Shown here: positions 15,632 to 24,400 of the stretch, piece after piece
Position numbering within the stretch: position 1 is the first letter of the stretch
How the letters are laid out: each line of letters starts with the position of its first letter
Made by a program: the position numbers and the translations under genes
The notes under the pieces: model-generated
Told to the model about the DNA's origin: nothing
What the model saw: only the letters and a program-made list of their open reading frames with translations
Databases searched by the model: none
Assembly: GCA_013388425.1 (NCBI GenBank)
Contig: JACADV010000071.1
Location: forward strand, 1 to 64,000
Length of the DNA stretch: 64,000 bases
Source of the DNA: Thermoanaerobaculaceae bacterium
GTDB lineage: Bacteria; Acidobacteriota; Thermoanaerobaculia; Thermoanaerobaculales; Thermoanaerobaculaceae
Direction: 5' to 3'

Positions 15632-16726
15632 CTACCCGGCCACCACCCCGGAACCGGCCGTCTTGGCGCGGCGCAGGGCCGCATCGGCAGCCAGCAGGAG
15701 TTTCTCCACCGTGTCCACGCCAGCGCCCACGCACCCCCCGCCGGCGCAGAGGGTCACCGAGGAGGGGACCACGTTCATGAGTTCCCGCGCCACCCGACGC
15801 GCGGTCTCCCCGGGCGTGTGCGGCAGGAGGATGACGAACTCGTCCCCCCCGTAGCGGGCGATGAGGTCCCCCGCCCGGATCGCCCCCGAGAGGGCAGTCG
15901 CCACCTCAACCAGCAGGCGGTCGCCCGCCAAGTGACCGTTGGTGTCGTTGTAGCCCTTGAAGCCGTCCAGGTCCAGCATCAAAACCGCCAGGGGCTGTTG
16001 CCGGCGCAACGCCCTGCGGACCTCCACCGACAGCACCTCTTCCAGGTACCTGCGGTTGAACACGCCGGTGAGCGGGTCGAGACTGGCACGCGTCCGCTCC
16101 CGCACCCCCAGCGTCGCCTCCACCCGGGCCATCCAGGTCACCCCCACGAGCACCAGGAGCTTGATGATCTGCACCTCCCACCGGAACTCCCCGTAGCGGG
16201 GGTCCGGTGGCGCCAGCTCCACGTGGCGCCACGCCACCGCCAGGAACAGGACCGCTGCGTAACTGGCCGGAATGGCGACTGCCGCCAACAGGGCGGCGCG
16301 CTGGTTGGAGCGCAGGTTGCTCATGGCCACGACCACGAAGTAGGCACAGAACGCCGCCTGGGAGTTGACGGCTGCCATGCTGCGATCGAGCAGCACCGCC
16401 CCGCCAAGAAACGTCATGACCGCGAGGATGTCCGCCGCCACCACGGCCACGGGGAGGCTTTCGTCCCACCCGTACCGCGCCAAGAAAACCTGGAAGGCAA
16501 GCGCCAGGAGCAGGTAGCCGCCCAGCAGTGCCAGCGCCCATAGTTGTTCGGGGGTGGCGTAACCGTGCAGCAGCACCGTCGCCAGAACAATAAGCCAGGC
16601 GGCCAGACTGAGCCCAATCCGCCACAGGTTCAAGTAGCGCTCCAGATCGGCGGCCCGGCGCTCGATCCGCTCCTGAGCGGGCACCAGTCGCGGATGCGAC
16701 CCCGACGACCACGACGCGGCACTCAT
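15632..16726 (-). CDS. membrane-bound GGDEF diguanylate cyclase
   Basis: The protein has 364 residues. The N-terminal half has about six hydrophobic segments (a MASE-like membrane sensor, not assigned to a named family). The C-terminal GGDEF domain is complete: DPLTGVFNRRYLEE, DLDGFKGYND, then RAGD (an RxxD inhibitory site) five residues before an intact GGDEF in RYGGDEFVILLP. It should make cyclic di-GMP under product inhibition. The start overlaps the inositol-monophosphatase stop as ATGA, so the two are coupled although functionally unrelated. Confidence 0.92.
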   Translation of the reverse strand: MSAASWSSGSHPRLVPAQERIERRAADLERYLNLWRIGLSLAAWLIVLATVLLHGYATPEQLWALALLGGYLLLALAFQVFLARYGWDESLPVAVVAADILAVMTFLGGAVLLDRSMAAVNSQAAFCAYFVVVAMSNLRSNQRAALLAAVAIPASYAAVLFLAVAWRHVELAPPDPRYGEFRWEVQIIKLLVLVGVTWMARVEATLGVRERTRASLDPLTGVFNRRYLEEVLSVEVRRALRRQQPLAVLMLDLDGFKGYNDTNGHLAGDRLLVEVATALSGAIRAGDLIARYGGDEFVILLPHTPGETARRVARELMNVVPSSVTLCAGGGCVGAGVDTVEKLLLAADAALRRAKTAGSGVVAG

Positions 16727-17541
16727 GGCGTGATATCAGCCTCCCGGCAGAAGCGCGCGACGATCTCCAGCAGTGCGGCGTGCACCGCCGGCGTTGCCGC
16801 CAGGACGTTCCCCCGGGTGAGCACGTCGGCGCCACCGTCCAGATCGCTCACCACCCCCCCCGCTTCGCGCACGATCAGCGATCCGGCCGCCACGTCCCAG
16901 GGAGAGAGGGAGAACTCGAAAAAGCCGTCAAAGATCCCCACGGCCACGTGGGCGAGATCCAGGGCTGCCGCCCCCGGGCGCCGCAACGCGCCAGCCTGGA
17001 AGAAGACCTCGCGGAACACCTGCAGGTAGGTGTCGATGTGCCGGGCGACCCGGTAGGGGAAACCGGTCGTCAGGAACGCCCCGGCCAGCGACGAGCGGTG
17101 GCTCACCGAGGCGGGGCGGCCGTTGCGGTAGGCCCCACCACCCCGGGTGGCCGAGAACGTCTCGTCCCGCATGGGGTCGTAGATCACGCCCACTTCCACC
17201 TCTCGCCCCACCACCAGGGCCACCGATACGGCAAAGTGGGGGAACCCTCGGACAAAGTTGGCCGTGCCATCCAGCGGATCCACCACCCAGCGCGGCCCGG
17301 CCCCCCCCGACGCCCCACCCTCCTCGGCGAGCAGACCGAACTCGGGGGTCTGTACGGCAAGGTAGGCGGCAATCGCCCGCTCGGCTTCCCGGTCAGCGGC
17401 GGAAACCCAGTCGTTGACCCCCTTCTCCTCCACCTGAGCCGCCTCTAGACGACCGAAGAAGCGGCGCAGCACCGTGCCCCCCAGCTGCGCTGCCGTGATG
17501 GCCACGCCCAGCAGGTGGCGTTGCGGCAATGGGGCAGCCAC
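16723..17541 (-). CDS. inositol monophosphatase family phosphatase
   Basis: This 272-residue Mg-dependent sugar phosphatase is of the SuhB/IMPase type. Motifs are LLAEEGGAS (EE pair), WVVDPLDGTANF (DPxDGT) and SPWDVAAGSLIVREAGG (WDxAAG). Members act on inositol phosphate, fructose-1,6-bisphosphate, NADP or histidinol phosphate; which one is not decided by sequence. The GTG start at 17541 has GGAGAGG 5 bases before it. It lies upstream of and is coupled to the GGDEF gene. Confidence 0.9.
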   Translation of the reverse strand: MAAPLPQRHLLGVAITAAQLGGTVLRRFFGRLEAAQVEEKGVNDWVSAADREAERAIAAYLAVQTPEFGLLAEEGGASGGAGPRWVVDPLDGTANFVRGFPHFAVSVALVVGREVEVGVIYDPMRDETFSATRGGGAYRNGRPASVSHRSSLAGAFLTTGFPYRVARHIDTYLQVFREVFFQAGALRRPGAAALDLAHVAVGIFDGFFEFSLSPWDVAAGSLIVREAGGVVSDLDGGADVLTRGNVLAATPAVHAALLEIVARFCREADITP

Positions 17542-17583
17542 CGCTACCTCTCCACCCTTCCCGGCAGCGGCTGGGTGGGGGGA

Positions 17584-17880
17584 ATGCCCAGCGAGGTCCC
17601 TGGCGTTCCCGTCATCGGGATGACCATCGACGACGCCCTCGCTGACGAAGAACGTCGAGTACGCCAACTGCGTCTCGTCGTGGACATCACCGCCCAGGTG
17701 CTGGCGGAGGACCGCCACTTGACGCTGTGCGAGGCGTTGCGGCTCATCGAAGCGGCCCGCACCACCGCGGCCCGGCTGTTCCCCGGCCAGCACGACACCT
17801 TCGACCTGGTGATCCGCCCGCGGCTGGAACGTATCGTCATGGAGCGTTTCGGGATCGCCAGCGTGGCTCCGGTCAACTGA
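17584..17880 (+). CDS. hypothetical small protein, 98 aa
   Basis: This protein is not recognised. It is soluble and largely helical, with a charged core (DDALADEERRVRQLRLVVD, then LCEALRLIEAARTTAARLFP). Its codon use looks like the neighbouring genes. It starts 42 bases from the divergent IMPase start. ATG 17620 would give 86 residues and removes the less structured first 12. Its stop overlaps the converging lipoprotein gene by 8 bases. Confidence 0.6.
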   Translation: MPSEVPGVPVIGMTIDDALADEERRVRQLRLVVDITAQVLAEDRHLTLCEALRLIEAARTTAARLFPGQHDTFDLVIRPRLERIVMERFGIASVAPVN

Positions 17881-18322
17881 CCCCCTCCGCGTACTCGGGG
17901 AACTGCCCTCGCTCGCTCTCCGGCACTTCGTTCTCGAGCTCCACCAGCACCGTCTCGCCCTCGCGCACCTCTAGGCCTTCCACCACGGCGGTGAGTTGAC
18001 TGGCCACGCCGGGCAAGAGGCCGGAGGTGTCCACCGTCACGCGCTTGGCGGCGCGATCCTTGCCGTTGGCATCCACCACCACCACCTGGAGGGTGAGCGA
18101 GCGCAGCCGCTCCCGCCCCCGATTCAGGACAAAGAGGTCCAGGGCCAGCGACGGTTCGCCGTTGGCACCCCGCCGCGGCTGATAGGCGGTGGGACGAACC
18201 TCGTGATGAGCCCGGGCCAGCGTCACGCGCGCCGCCATGTCCGCCTCTCGCCCGCAGGCCGCCAGCACACCCGCAGTGATCACAAGAAGAGCAAGGGGAC
18301 CGACGCCTCCACCCTGTCGCAT
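17873..18322 (-). CDS. hypothetical lipoprotein, 149 aa
   Basis: A short basic N-terminus, a hydrophobic stretch and a lipobox LAAC (in VITAGVLAACG) predict export and lipidation. The mature part has a beta-rich segment (SLALDLFVLNRGRERLRSL, then LTLQVVVVDANGK) resembling a small immunoglobulin-like fold such as seen in FxLYD-type lipoproteins, but the family is not assigned. ATG 18322 has GGGAGAG 5 bases upstream. Confidence 0.65.
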   Translation of the reverse strand: MRQGGGVGPLALLVITAGVLAACGREADMAARVTLARAHHEVRPTAYQPRRGANGEPSLALDLFVLNRGRERLRSLTLQVVVVDANGKDRAAKRVTVDTSGLLPGVASQLTAVVEGLEVREGETVLVELENEVPESERGQFPEYAEGVS

Positions 18323-18445
18323 CGTCACTCTCCCGCGCCCCTTGGGGCCTTCGCCCGGTGTGGATCCAATGCCCCCAGCTGTCTGCCGTGTCGCATCGCG
18401 TGCTCCCCTCTGGAGAGACCGCTTCCCGCCTGGACATTTTACCAT

Positions 18446-19624
18446 TCACACCAGGTACGCCAGCAACTCGCTGGAGACCAGCCACCCGCGGGGCGTGAGG
18501 CGTACCCGCCTACCGCGCCGACGCGCCAGACCGAGGGCCAGAAACGCTTGCAACTGTTCGCAAAACTCCGGGGGCGCCAGGCGCTGGACCGCCCCCTCCC
18601 CGACCCCTTGGGCAAGCCGCAGGCCGAGCATGAGCCGTTCCACGCCCAGCTCGTGCTCGGAGAGGGTCCGCGCCCAGGCTCGGGGGCTCGAGCCAGCCTC
18701 CAGGCGCTCCAGGTAGAGCTGGATGTCCTCCACGTTGGCAAAGCGCTGCCGACCCACCTGCCCGGCCGCCGCCGGCCCCACCCCCAGCACGCTGCGCCCC
18801 AACCAGTAGCGCAGGTTGTGGCGGGCGGAAAAGCCCGGGCGCGCAAAGTTGGAGACTTCGTAGTGGTGGTAGCCAGCCCCCACCAGGGCCTTCCCCACCT
18901 GCAGGTAGGCGCGAGCGGCAGCATCCTCGTCCGGAAAGGTGTCCGGGCATCTGGTGGCAAGCGCCGCGAGGGGCGTTGGTTTGTCCAGCTCCAGGAGGTA
19001 CACCGACACGTGGTGGGGCAAGAGCTGCAGAACCTCGGTGATGCTCTGCTCCACCTGCTTCGCACCCTCCCCAGGAACACCCACCATGAGATCGAGCGAC
19101 ACGGTAAAACCGTGCGCCAGGGCGGCTGCCACGGCCCAGCGGGCCTTCACTGCCGAGTGACGCCGCCCCAGGCGCCGGAGGATGTTCTCGTCGAACGACT
19201 GGACCCCCAACGACAGGCGTGTCACGCCCAGCCGCGCCCACCGTTGCAAGCGTTCTTCGGCCACATCCTCGGGGTTTGCTTCCAGCGTGAACTCCGCCCC
19301 CGGCGCCACGACAAACCACCGCCGCAGGGCAGCCATGATGGTGGCCAGTTCCGCTGCCCCCAAGAGCGACGGCGTGCCGCCGCCGAAGTACAGGGTCCGC
19401 AGCTCGCGCCCCGCCCGTCTGCCCAGTGTGTCGAGTTCGCCGGCGATGGCACTGACCAGACGGCCGCGCTGCTCCAGCTCGGTGGTGGAAACGAAGGCAC
19501 AGTAGGAACAGCGGCTTACGCAGAGAGGGACGTGCAGGTACAGGCCGCAGCTGTGCCGGCGGTACGGGGCAGTGGGCGCGGCGCTGTTGCTAACTCCAGA
19601 GCCAGCGCGAGCGGATTTCCTCAA
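18446..19624 (-). CDS. hemW: HemW-like radical SAM protein
   Basis: The protein has 392 residues from a TTG start. The radical SAM motif CVSRCSYC (CxxxCxxC) is followed by YFGGGTPSLL, EANPEDV, RLSLGVQSFD and HVSVYLLELDKPT, as in HemW/coproporphyrinogen-oxidase-like proteins. HemW delivers haem to apoproteins rather than oxidising coproporphyrinogen. There is no ATG or GTG between the upstream gene's end and the SAM domain. TTG 19624 with AGGGGG upstream is the best start and makes a 35-base overlap with the preceding gene. It is last in a long minus-strand run. Confidence 0.85.
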   Translation of the reverse strand: MRKSARAGSGVSNSAAPTAPYRRHSCGLYLHVPLCVSRCSYCAFVSTTELEQRGRLVSAIAGELDTLGRRAGRELRTLYFGGGTPSLLGAAELATIMAALRRWFVVAPGAEFTLEANPEDVAEERLQRWARLGVTRLSLGVQSFDENILRRLGRRHSAVKARWAVAAALAHGFTVSLDLMVGVPGEGAKQVEQSITEVLQLLPHHVSVYLLELDKPTPLAALATRCPDTFPDEDAAARAYLQVGKALVGAGYHHYEVSNFARPGFSARHNLRYWLGRSVLGVGPAAAGQVGRQRFANVEDIQLYLERLEAGSSPRAWARTLSEHELGVERLMLGLRLAQGVGEGAVQRLAPPEFCEQLQAFLALGLARRRGRRVRLTPRGWLVSSELLAYLV

Positions 19625-20564
19625 AGGGCGCCCCCTGGTCGGCCCACACGGCCCGCGCAAACGCCTCCACCCAGGGGTCGAACCCCGGGATGATCCGCAG
19701 GTTGTCCTCTTCGAGCAGGGCCCGGACATCCTTGGCCGAGGCCATGAGGGCCTGGGCCGCCCGCCGCAACTGCCACCCCACCGAGCCCACACCGTCGAGG
19801 AGGTCCAGCCGCCGCGCCCACAGCAGGAGCGAGGTCGCTGCAGCAAAGGTTTCGCGCCCCAGCCGGGCAGTGGCAGGACCGGGAAGCCTCTCGCCGAGCC
19901 CCTCTTGGTGGGCGCAGCGCGATGCGGCCCGCTCCATCTCCAGGGTGAGGCTGGCCAGATCGGTGTGGAAGAACAGGTCCTCGATCGCCTCGTTCCCCTC
20001 CTCCCCGAAGCACTCGTTCAACAGCCGCCGCCTGTCCAGGGGTGGCACACACACCGGCACGGCAAGGACAAAAGAGGCCCCCGCCTGCCGCGCCGCTGCC
20101 ACTCCCCGTTCCACCTCGCCGGTCGCATCCAACACGGGCACCAGTCCCAACAGCACACCGGCCGCCACCCCCCGCGCCTCCCACGGCTGCAGCTCCGGCA
20201 GCGCTCGCCCCCCCCAAAGGGCTGGCAGCCAAGGGGCGAGCACCGTCACTTGCCCGGCCATGCCAGGCGCTGGGAGTGCCGCCGCCTCCAGTGGCGCATC
20301 CAGCACCACCAGCACCCCCCACCCCGCCTCCAGGAGGGGCACGATCACCTCCGGCTGACCCGCCAGCACCCCCGCGTGGACCAAAAGCCGAGCCGGGCGC
20401 CGCACCGGCCCGGGGTCCACCCGTAGCGAGGCGTCGTGGCTACCGGGCCAGACCAGCCTCATGCTCACGGGGTCGAGGCCAACCCCCTGTGCCGGTGGTC
20501 CCACCGCCCCGAGCCGGTACTCCAGGGGCAAGAGGTCCGGGAAGGAGGGATCAACCCTCCGCAT
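19590..20564 (-). CDS. hypothetical protein, 324 aa, in the riboflavin operon
   Basis: I do not recognise this protein. It is soluble with no signal peptide. It contains alternating strand-like segments (ARLLVHAGVLAGQPEVI, WGVLVVLDAP) suggestive of an alpha/beta fold, and a helical, acidic C-terminal half ending IRSRWLWS. It has few cysteines, with no CxxC. Its start lies 14 bases inside ribE and its end 35 bases inside hemW, so it is firmly within the operon. The overlaps and normal codon use argue it is expressed. Confidence 0.7.
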   Translation of the reverse strand: MRRVDPSFPDLLPLEYRLGAVGPPAQGVGLDPVSMRLVWPGSHDASLRVDPGPVRRPARLLVHAGVLAGQPEVIVPLLEAGWGVLVVLDAPLEAAALPAPGMAGQVTVLAPWLPALWGGRALPELQPWEARGVAAGVLLGLVPVLDATGEVERGVAAARQAGASFVLAVPVCVPPLDRRRLLNECFGEEGNEAIEDLFFHTDLASLTLEMERAASRCAHQEGLGERLPGPATARLGRETFAAATSLLLWARRLDLLDGVGSVGWQLRRAAQALMASAKDVRALLEEDNLRIIPGFDPWVEAFARAVWADQGAPFEEIRSRWLWS

Positions 20565-21189
20565 GGCCCCATCCGGCCAGCACTGTTTCCAGGCTGGCCC
20601 GCCCTTCCCCCAGGGCGCGCCGCACGTACTTGGCGAGAACGTCCGTTTCCAGGTTCACCAGGTCGCCGACGCGACGGTCCTTCAACGTCGTCCCCTCGAG
20701 GGTGGCGGGGATCACTGCCACCTCGAACCAGTCTCCGCCCACCGCGGCCACTGTGAGGGAAACCCCGTCCACCGCCACCGACCCCTTCTCGGCAACCTCC
20801 GGAGCGAGCGCCGGGGGAAGCGCAACCCGCAACACCCGGAAGGCTTCCAGCAACTGCACCGCCCGCACCGCCGCCGTGGCGTCCACGTGCCCCAGCACGA
20901 TGTGGCCCCCGAGCCGATCGGTTACCCGCAGGGCGCGCTCCACGTTCACCCGCCCTCCCACCGGCACCCTGCCCAGGGTGGTGCGCGACAGCGTCTCCGG
21001 CGAGAGGTCCGCGGCAAACCCGTGCGCCCCGCTGGCAGCCACCGTGAGGCACACCCCGTTGACCGCGACGCTCTCGCCGTGGCGCAGCGGCTCGCCCGCG
21101 AGCGCACACTCCACCTCGAGCCGCGCCCCGCCACTGCGGGGCGTGCGCGAGCGCAGCCGCCCCACCGCTTCCACGAGACCGCTAAACAC
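20551..21189 (-). CDS. ribE: riboflavin synthase alpha chain
   Basis: This 212-residue enzyme is a duplicated lumazine-binding barrel that dismutates two 6,7-dimethyl-8-ribityllumazine molecules to riboflavin. It starts MFSGLVEAVG. Each half has the SVAVNGVCLTV / SVAVDGVSLTV signature, and GGHIVLGHVDATA opens the second half. It overlaps ribD by 8 bases. ribBA and ribH are not in the window. Confidence 0.95.
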   Translation of the reverse strand: MFSGLVEAVGRLRSRTPRSGGARLEVECALAGEPLRHGESVAVNGVCLTVAASGAHGFAADLSPETLSRTTLGRVPVGGRVNVERALRVTDRLGGHIVLGHVDATAAVRAVQLLEAFRVLRVALPPALAPEVAEKGSVAVDGVSLTVAAVGGDWFEVAVIPATLEGTTLKDRRVGDLVNLETDVLAKYVRRALGEGRASLETVLAGWGHAEG

Positions 21190-22300
21190 CGCCGACCTCG
21201 GCGACGATCACGATGTCCTCCGCCACCCGCCGCACCTCGCGCACCGCCAGCCGGACCCCCTCCTGGGGCGAAGCAAACCCCGCCCCCCCTACCGCGGGGG
21301 TCGCCTCCCTGCCCCCCAGCACCAGCGGGGCCAGGAAAACGTGGAGGCGTTGCGCCAGCCCTTCCTTGAGGAACGACCAGTGGACCTCCCCCCCACCCTC
21401 CACCAGGAGCGAGCTCACACCGGCTCCCCCCAGCCAACGCAGCACCTGGCGCAGATCGCAGCGCCCCTGGCCGTCGTCCCCCACGGAAACAACCCTCGCC
21501 CCTGCCCCTTCCAACGCCGCACGCGCGGCAGCCGGTGCTTCGTCCAGGCAGAACACCACCACGTCTTCGGGACGGTTTTCGAGCAACATGGCCGTGGGCG
21601 ACACCCTGAGGTGGGAATCCAGGACCACCCGCAGCAGGGCCGGGTTGGGGTTGAGTCCCAGGTGTCGCGTCAAGCGCGGGTCGTCCGCGAGCACCGTACC
21701 GACGCCCACCAGCACTGCGTCGAACTCCTCCCGCAGGGCGTACCCTTCCCGCCGCGCGGCTTCCGAGGTGATCCACCTGGACCGACCGCCTCGCGCCGCC
21801 AGCTTCCCGTCCAGCGTCATGGCCATCTTCAGCGTCACGTAGGGAACACTGTGGCGCATGAAATGGAAGAACTTGTAGTTTAGCTCGGCGCACCGGTCCG
21901 CCTCGATCCCCTCCACCACCTCCACCCCGGCGGCACGCAACTTTGCCGCCCCGGCCCCGTTCACCAGGGGGTTGGGGTCCAGCGTCCCGATCACGACGCG
22001 GCGGATCCCCGCAGCCAGCACCGCATCCACACAGGGAGCGGTGCGCCCGTGGTGGGCACAGGGTTCCAGCGTCACCACCAGCGTGCCCCCCACCGCGCGC
22101 GGTCCCGCCACAGTCAGGGCAGCCACCTCGGCGTGCTCCCCGCCGCAGCGCCGGTGCGCCCCCTCACCCACCACGTTCCCGCTACTGTCCAGCACCACCG
22201 CCCCCACCATGGGGTTGGGGCTGGTACCGTAGCGGCCCTGCTCGGCCAGTTCCAGGGCGCGGATCATCAGCGCCGACCAGCGCTCCCGCGTCGTCGTCAT
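21182..22300 (-). CDS. ribD: bifunctional riboflavin deaminase/reductase
   Basis: The protein has 372 residues. The N-terminal cytidine-deaminase-like domain has HAEVAAL and PCAHHGRTAPC (zinc ligands). The C-terminal reductase starts at YVTLKMAMTLDGKLA and has LLVEGGGEVHWSFL. It performs steps two and three of riboflavin synthesis. The start ATG overlaps the ftsY stop (ATGA). It is followed by ribE. Confidence 0.95.
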   Translation of the reverse strand: MTTTRERWSALMIRALELAEQGRYGTSPNPMVGAVVLDSSGNVVGEGAHRRCGGEHAEVAALTVAGPRAVGGTLVVTLEPCAHHGRTAPCVDAVLAAGIRRVVIGTLDPNPLVNGAGAAKLRAAGVEVVEGIEADRCAELNYKFFHFMRHSVPYVTLKMAMTLDGKLAARGGRSRWITSEAARREGYALREEFDAVLVGVGTVLADDPRLTRHLGLNPNPALLRVVLDSHLRVSPTAMLLENRPEDVVVFCLDEAPAAARAALEGAGARVVSVGDDGQGRCDLRQVLRWLGGAGVSSLLVEGGGEVHWSFLKEGLAQRLHVFLAPLVLGGREATPAVGGAGFASPQEGVRLAVREVRRVAEDIVIVAEVGGV

Positions 22301-23187
22301 GCCACCCCCTCCAGCAGTGCCGCCACGAAGGCGGACCGATCGAAGGGCAAGAGATCGTCCACCCCCTCGCCCACACCCACCCAGCGGACTGGCACGCCCA
22401 GCTGCCGCCCCACCGCCAGGATCACCCCCCCTTTGGCAGTGCCGTCCAGCTTGGTGAGCACCACGCCACTAACCCCGGCCCGCCCCTGGAACTCTCTGGC
22501 TTGGGCCAGGCCGTTGCTACCGGTGGTGGCGTCGAGGGTGAGCAGCACCTGGTGCGGGGCTTGGGGCACGACTCGGCCGCACACCCTGCGCACCTTCTCC
22601 AGTTCCGCCATGAGGTTGTGCTTCGTCTGCAGCCGACCGGCCGTGTCCACCACCGCCACGTCCACCTGGCGCGCCACGGCCAGGCTGAGTGCATCGAACA
22701 CCACCGCCGCGGGGTCTGCCCCTGCCCGCTGGGCCACCACCGGGATGTCGAGGCGCTGCCCCCACGCCTCCAGCTGCTCGATGGCAGCCGCTCGGAACGT
22801 GTCCGCCGCCACCATCAGCACGCGCTGGCCGCGCGACTGCCACCAGGCGGCGAGCTTAGCCACGGTGGTGGTCTTGCCGCTCCCGTTCACCCCCACCACC
22901 AGCACCACGTGGGGAGGTCCCCCCGTGGCTTCCTGGGCAACGGGCAGCGCCGCTTGCAACCGCTCGGCCAGCCACTGGCGTTCCTCCCCGGCGGCAAGCC
23001 GCTTGCTCGCCTGGAGGGCGGCCAACTCCGCGGCCAGCTCCGAAGCCAGTTCCACGCCGGCGTCCGCCAGGATGAGCGCCTCCTCCAGAGCCTGGGGTGC
23101 CAGCCTTGCGTCGCCCTCGGCGAGGAACTGGCCGAAACGCGCCGCCGTGCCGCCCAACGCGCGCCGCAAACGCTCCAGCACGTTCAC
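22297..23187 (-). CDS. ftsY: signal recognition particle receptor FtsY
   Basis: This 296-residue SRP GTPase has an N domain (1 to about 95) and a G domain with GVNGSGKTTTVAKLA (P-loop), DTFRAAAIEQL, DTAGRLQTKHNLM and TKLDGTAKGG. It lacks the long acidic A domain of E. coli FtsY, as in many bacteria. It receives SRP-ribosome complexes at the membrane. The GTG start has GAGAGGG upstream. An 84-base gap separates it from the Roadblock gene, so it may have its own promoter. Confidence 0.95.
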   Translation of the reverse strand: MNVLERLRRALGGTAARFGQFLAEGDARLAPQALEEALILADAGVELASELAAELAALQASKRLAAGEERQWLAERLQAALPVAQEATGGPPHVVLVVGVNGSGKTTTVAKLAAWWQSRGQRVLMVAADTFRAAAIEQLEAWGQRLDIPVVAQRAGADPAAVVFDALSLAVARQVDVAVVDTAGRLQTKHNLMAELEKVRRVCGRVVPQAPHQVLLTLDATTGSNGLAQAREFQGRAGVSGVVLTKLDGTAKGGVILAVGRQLGVPVRWVGVGEGVDDLLPFDRSAFVAALLEGVA

Positions 23188-23271
23188 GAGACCCTCTCAC
23201 CCCAGTGGTGCGCTCGCCACCCGCAAACCGCCTGCCCCCTCGGCCCAAAGTTGTCGTGGAAACGTGCCACG

Positions 23272-23634
23272 CTAGGGTATCTCCCCGTTGAGAGATTGGG
23301 CGGTCCGGCGCATCGCTTCGCTGGCCACCGACAGCGGTGTGCTGCGATCCGCCACGAGCACGAGATAGTAGCCGGCGCGCAGCATGCGACTCAGCACGCT
23401 GATGCCGGCCCCGGCAATGACCAGCTGCACCATTTCCCCCGCCGCTGCAGCCGCAGCAAGCTTGCGGGCGTGGCGCAAGAAGATGCCGTGGTACGCCCCC
23501 TCCAGCTTGAGTTCGAACGGCGTGGCCTGCCGACACACGAACTCCACCGCTTCCCCTTCGGGGTCGAGGAAGATGGCCCCGTGGGCACCGGGCACGTCCA
23601 CCAGCAGGTTGGTGAGGAGGTACTGGAACGGCAC
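23272..23634 (-). CDS. Roadblock/LC7 domain protein
   Basis: This 120-residue protein consists of one Roadblock/LC7 fold: an N-terminal helix (LLTNLLVDVPGAHGAIFLD), strands in the middle, a charged helix (HARKLAAAAAAGE) and a C-terminal helix (SVASEAMRRTAQSL). Bacterial members such as MglB control small Ras-like GTPases in polarity and motility. No MglA-like GTPase is in the window. The GTG start is one base after the TPR-gene stop, so it is translationally coupled. Confidence 0.78.
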   Translation of the reverse strand: MPFQYLLTNLLVDVPGAHGAIFLDPEGEAVEFVCRQATPFELKLEGAYHGIFLRHARKLAAAAAAGEMVQLVIAGAGISVLSRMLRAGYYLVLVADRSTPLSVASEAMRRTAQSLNGEIP

Positions 23635-23635
23635 C

Positions 23636-24400
23636 TCAGCCCCCCAGTCGCCGCTGCGCCTCGGTGGCCTGGGGCGAGTCGGGAGCCAGTTGCAGCACCC
23701 GGCGGTACAGTGCCCGCGCTTCCTCCCCCCGCCCCGCTCCCTCCAGGAGGAGACCCAGTTGCAGCGGGATGTCAGGCCGTTCGGGGGCGCGGGACATGGC
23801 GGTGCGGAGGGCCGATTCGGCGGCTTCCACCTTCCCCAGTTTTTCCTCCACCTGGGCCAGGAGGAGGTACGCCTCGATGGGCCCGGCGGGCACCGCCGCC
23901 CGCCGCAGGTTTTCCTCGGCAGCCGTGAGGTTGCCGCGCCCCAGGTAGAGGGAGCCCAGGTTGTAGAAGACACCCGCACGGTTGGCGTAGGTGCGGTCGG
24001 CAAGCACCATCAAGAAGTCGGACTCGGCCAGGGCGGACTGTCCGAGCTGCATGTACGCCACGCCCCGGTTGTTGCGGGCATCCGAGTAGGTGGGGGCCAG
24101 GGCCAGCGCCCGGTTGAAGCTCTCCATGGCCTCGGCCGAGCGGCGCAGTTGCAGCAACGCCAGACCGTAGAGGTTGTGGGCTGTGGGGTTGCTGGGTTGG
24201 AGTTTCACGGCCGCCCCGTACTTGGCGAGCGCTGCCTCCGGTTTTCCCTCGGCCAGGAGCGCCTGCCCCTGCTGCATCAGGGTGGTGGCTGCCAGCGGGT
24301 CCCTGGCATCCACCTCCCTCGCCTCCGGGACCGGCTTGGGACCGGTGGTTGCACACCCCCACACAACGAGACCGAGACACGCACAGGCTACCCGTCGCAT
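23636..24400 (-). CDS. TPR lipoprotein (PilW/PilF-like)
   Basis: The protein has 254 residues. The leader has a lipobox-like VVWGC (cysteine at 16) and the rest is about six tetratricopeptide repeats, for example ALLAEGKPEAALAKYGAAVK and AHNLYGLALLQLRRSAEAME. It resembles PilF/PilW pilotins that assemble type IV pilus secretins, but TPR similarity alone does not prove this. Its start overlaps the HD-GYP stop by one base (TGATG). Confidence 0.8.
   Translation of the reverse strand: MRRVACACLGLVVWGCATTGPKPVPEAREVDARDPLAATTLMQQGQALLAEGKPEAALAKYGAAVKLQPSNPTAHNLYGLALLQLRRSAEAMESFNRALALAPTYSDARNNRGVAYMQLGQSALAESDFLMVLADRTYANRAGVFYNLGSLYLGRGNLTAAEENLRRAAVPAGPIEAYLLLAQVEEKLGKVEAAESALRTAMSRAPERPDIPLQLGLLLEGAGRGEEARALYRRVLQLAPDSPQATEAQRRLGG

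Noticed and set aside
20042-21883. 613-codon plus-strand frame over the riboflavin genes
   Set aside because: It lies opposite ribE and ribD, which have full catalytic motifs; the translation is Pro/Arg/Ser-rich.
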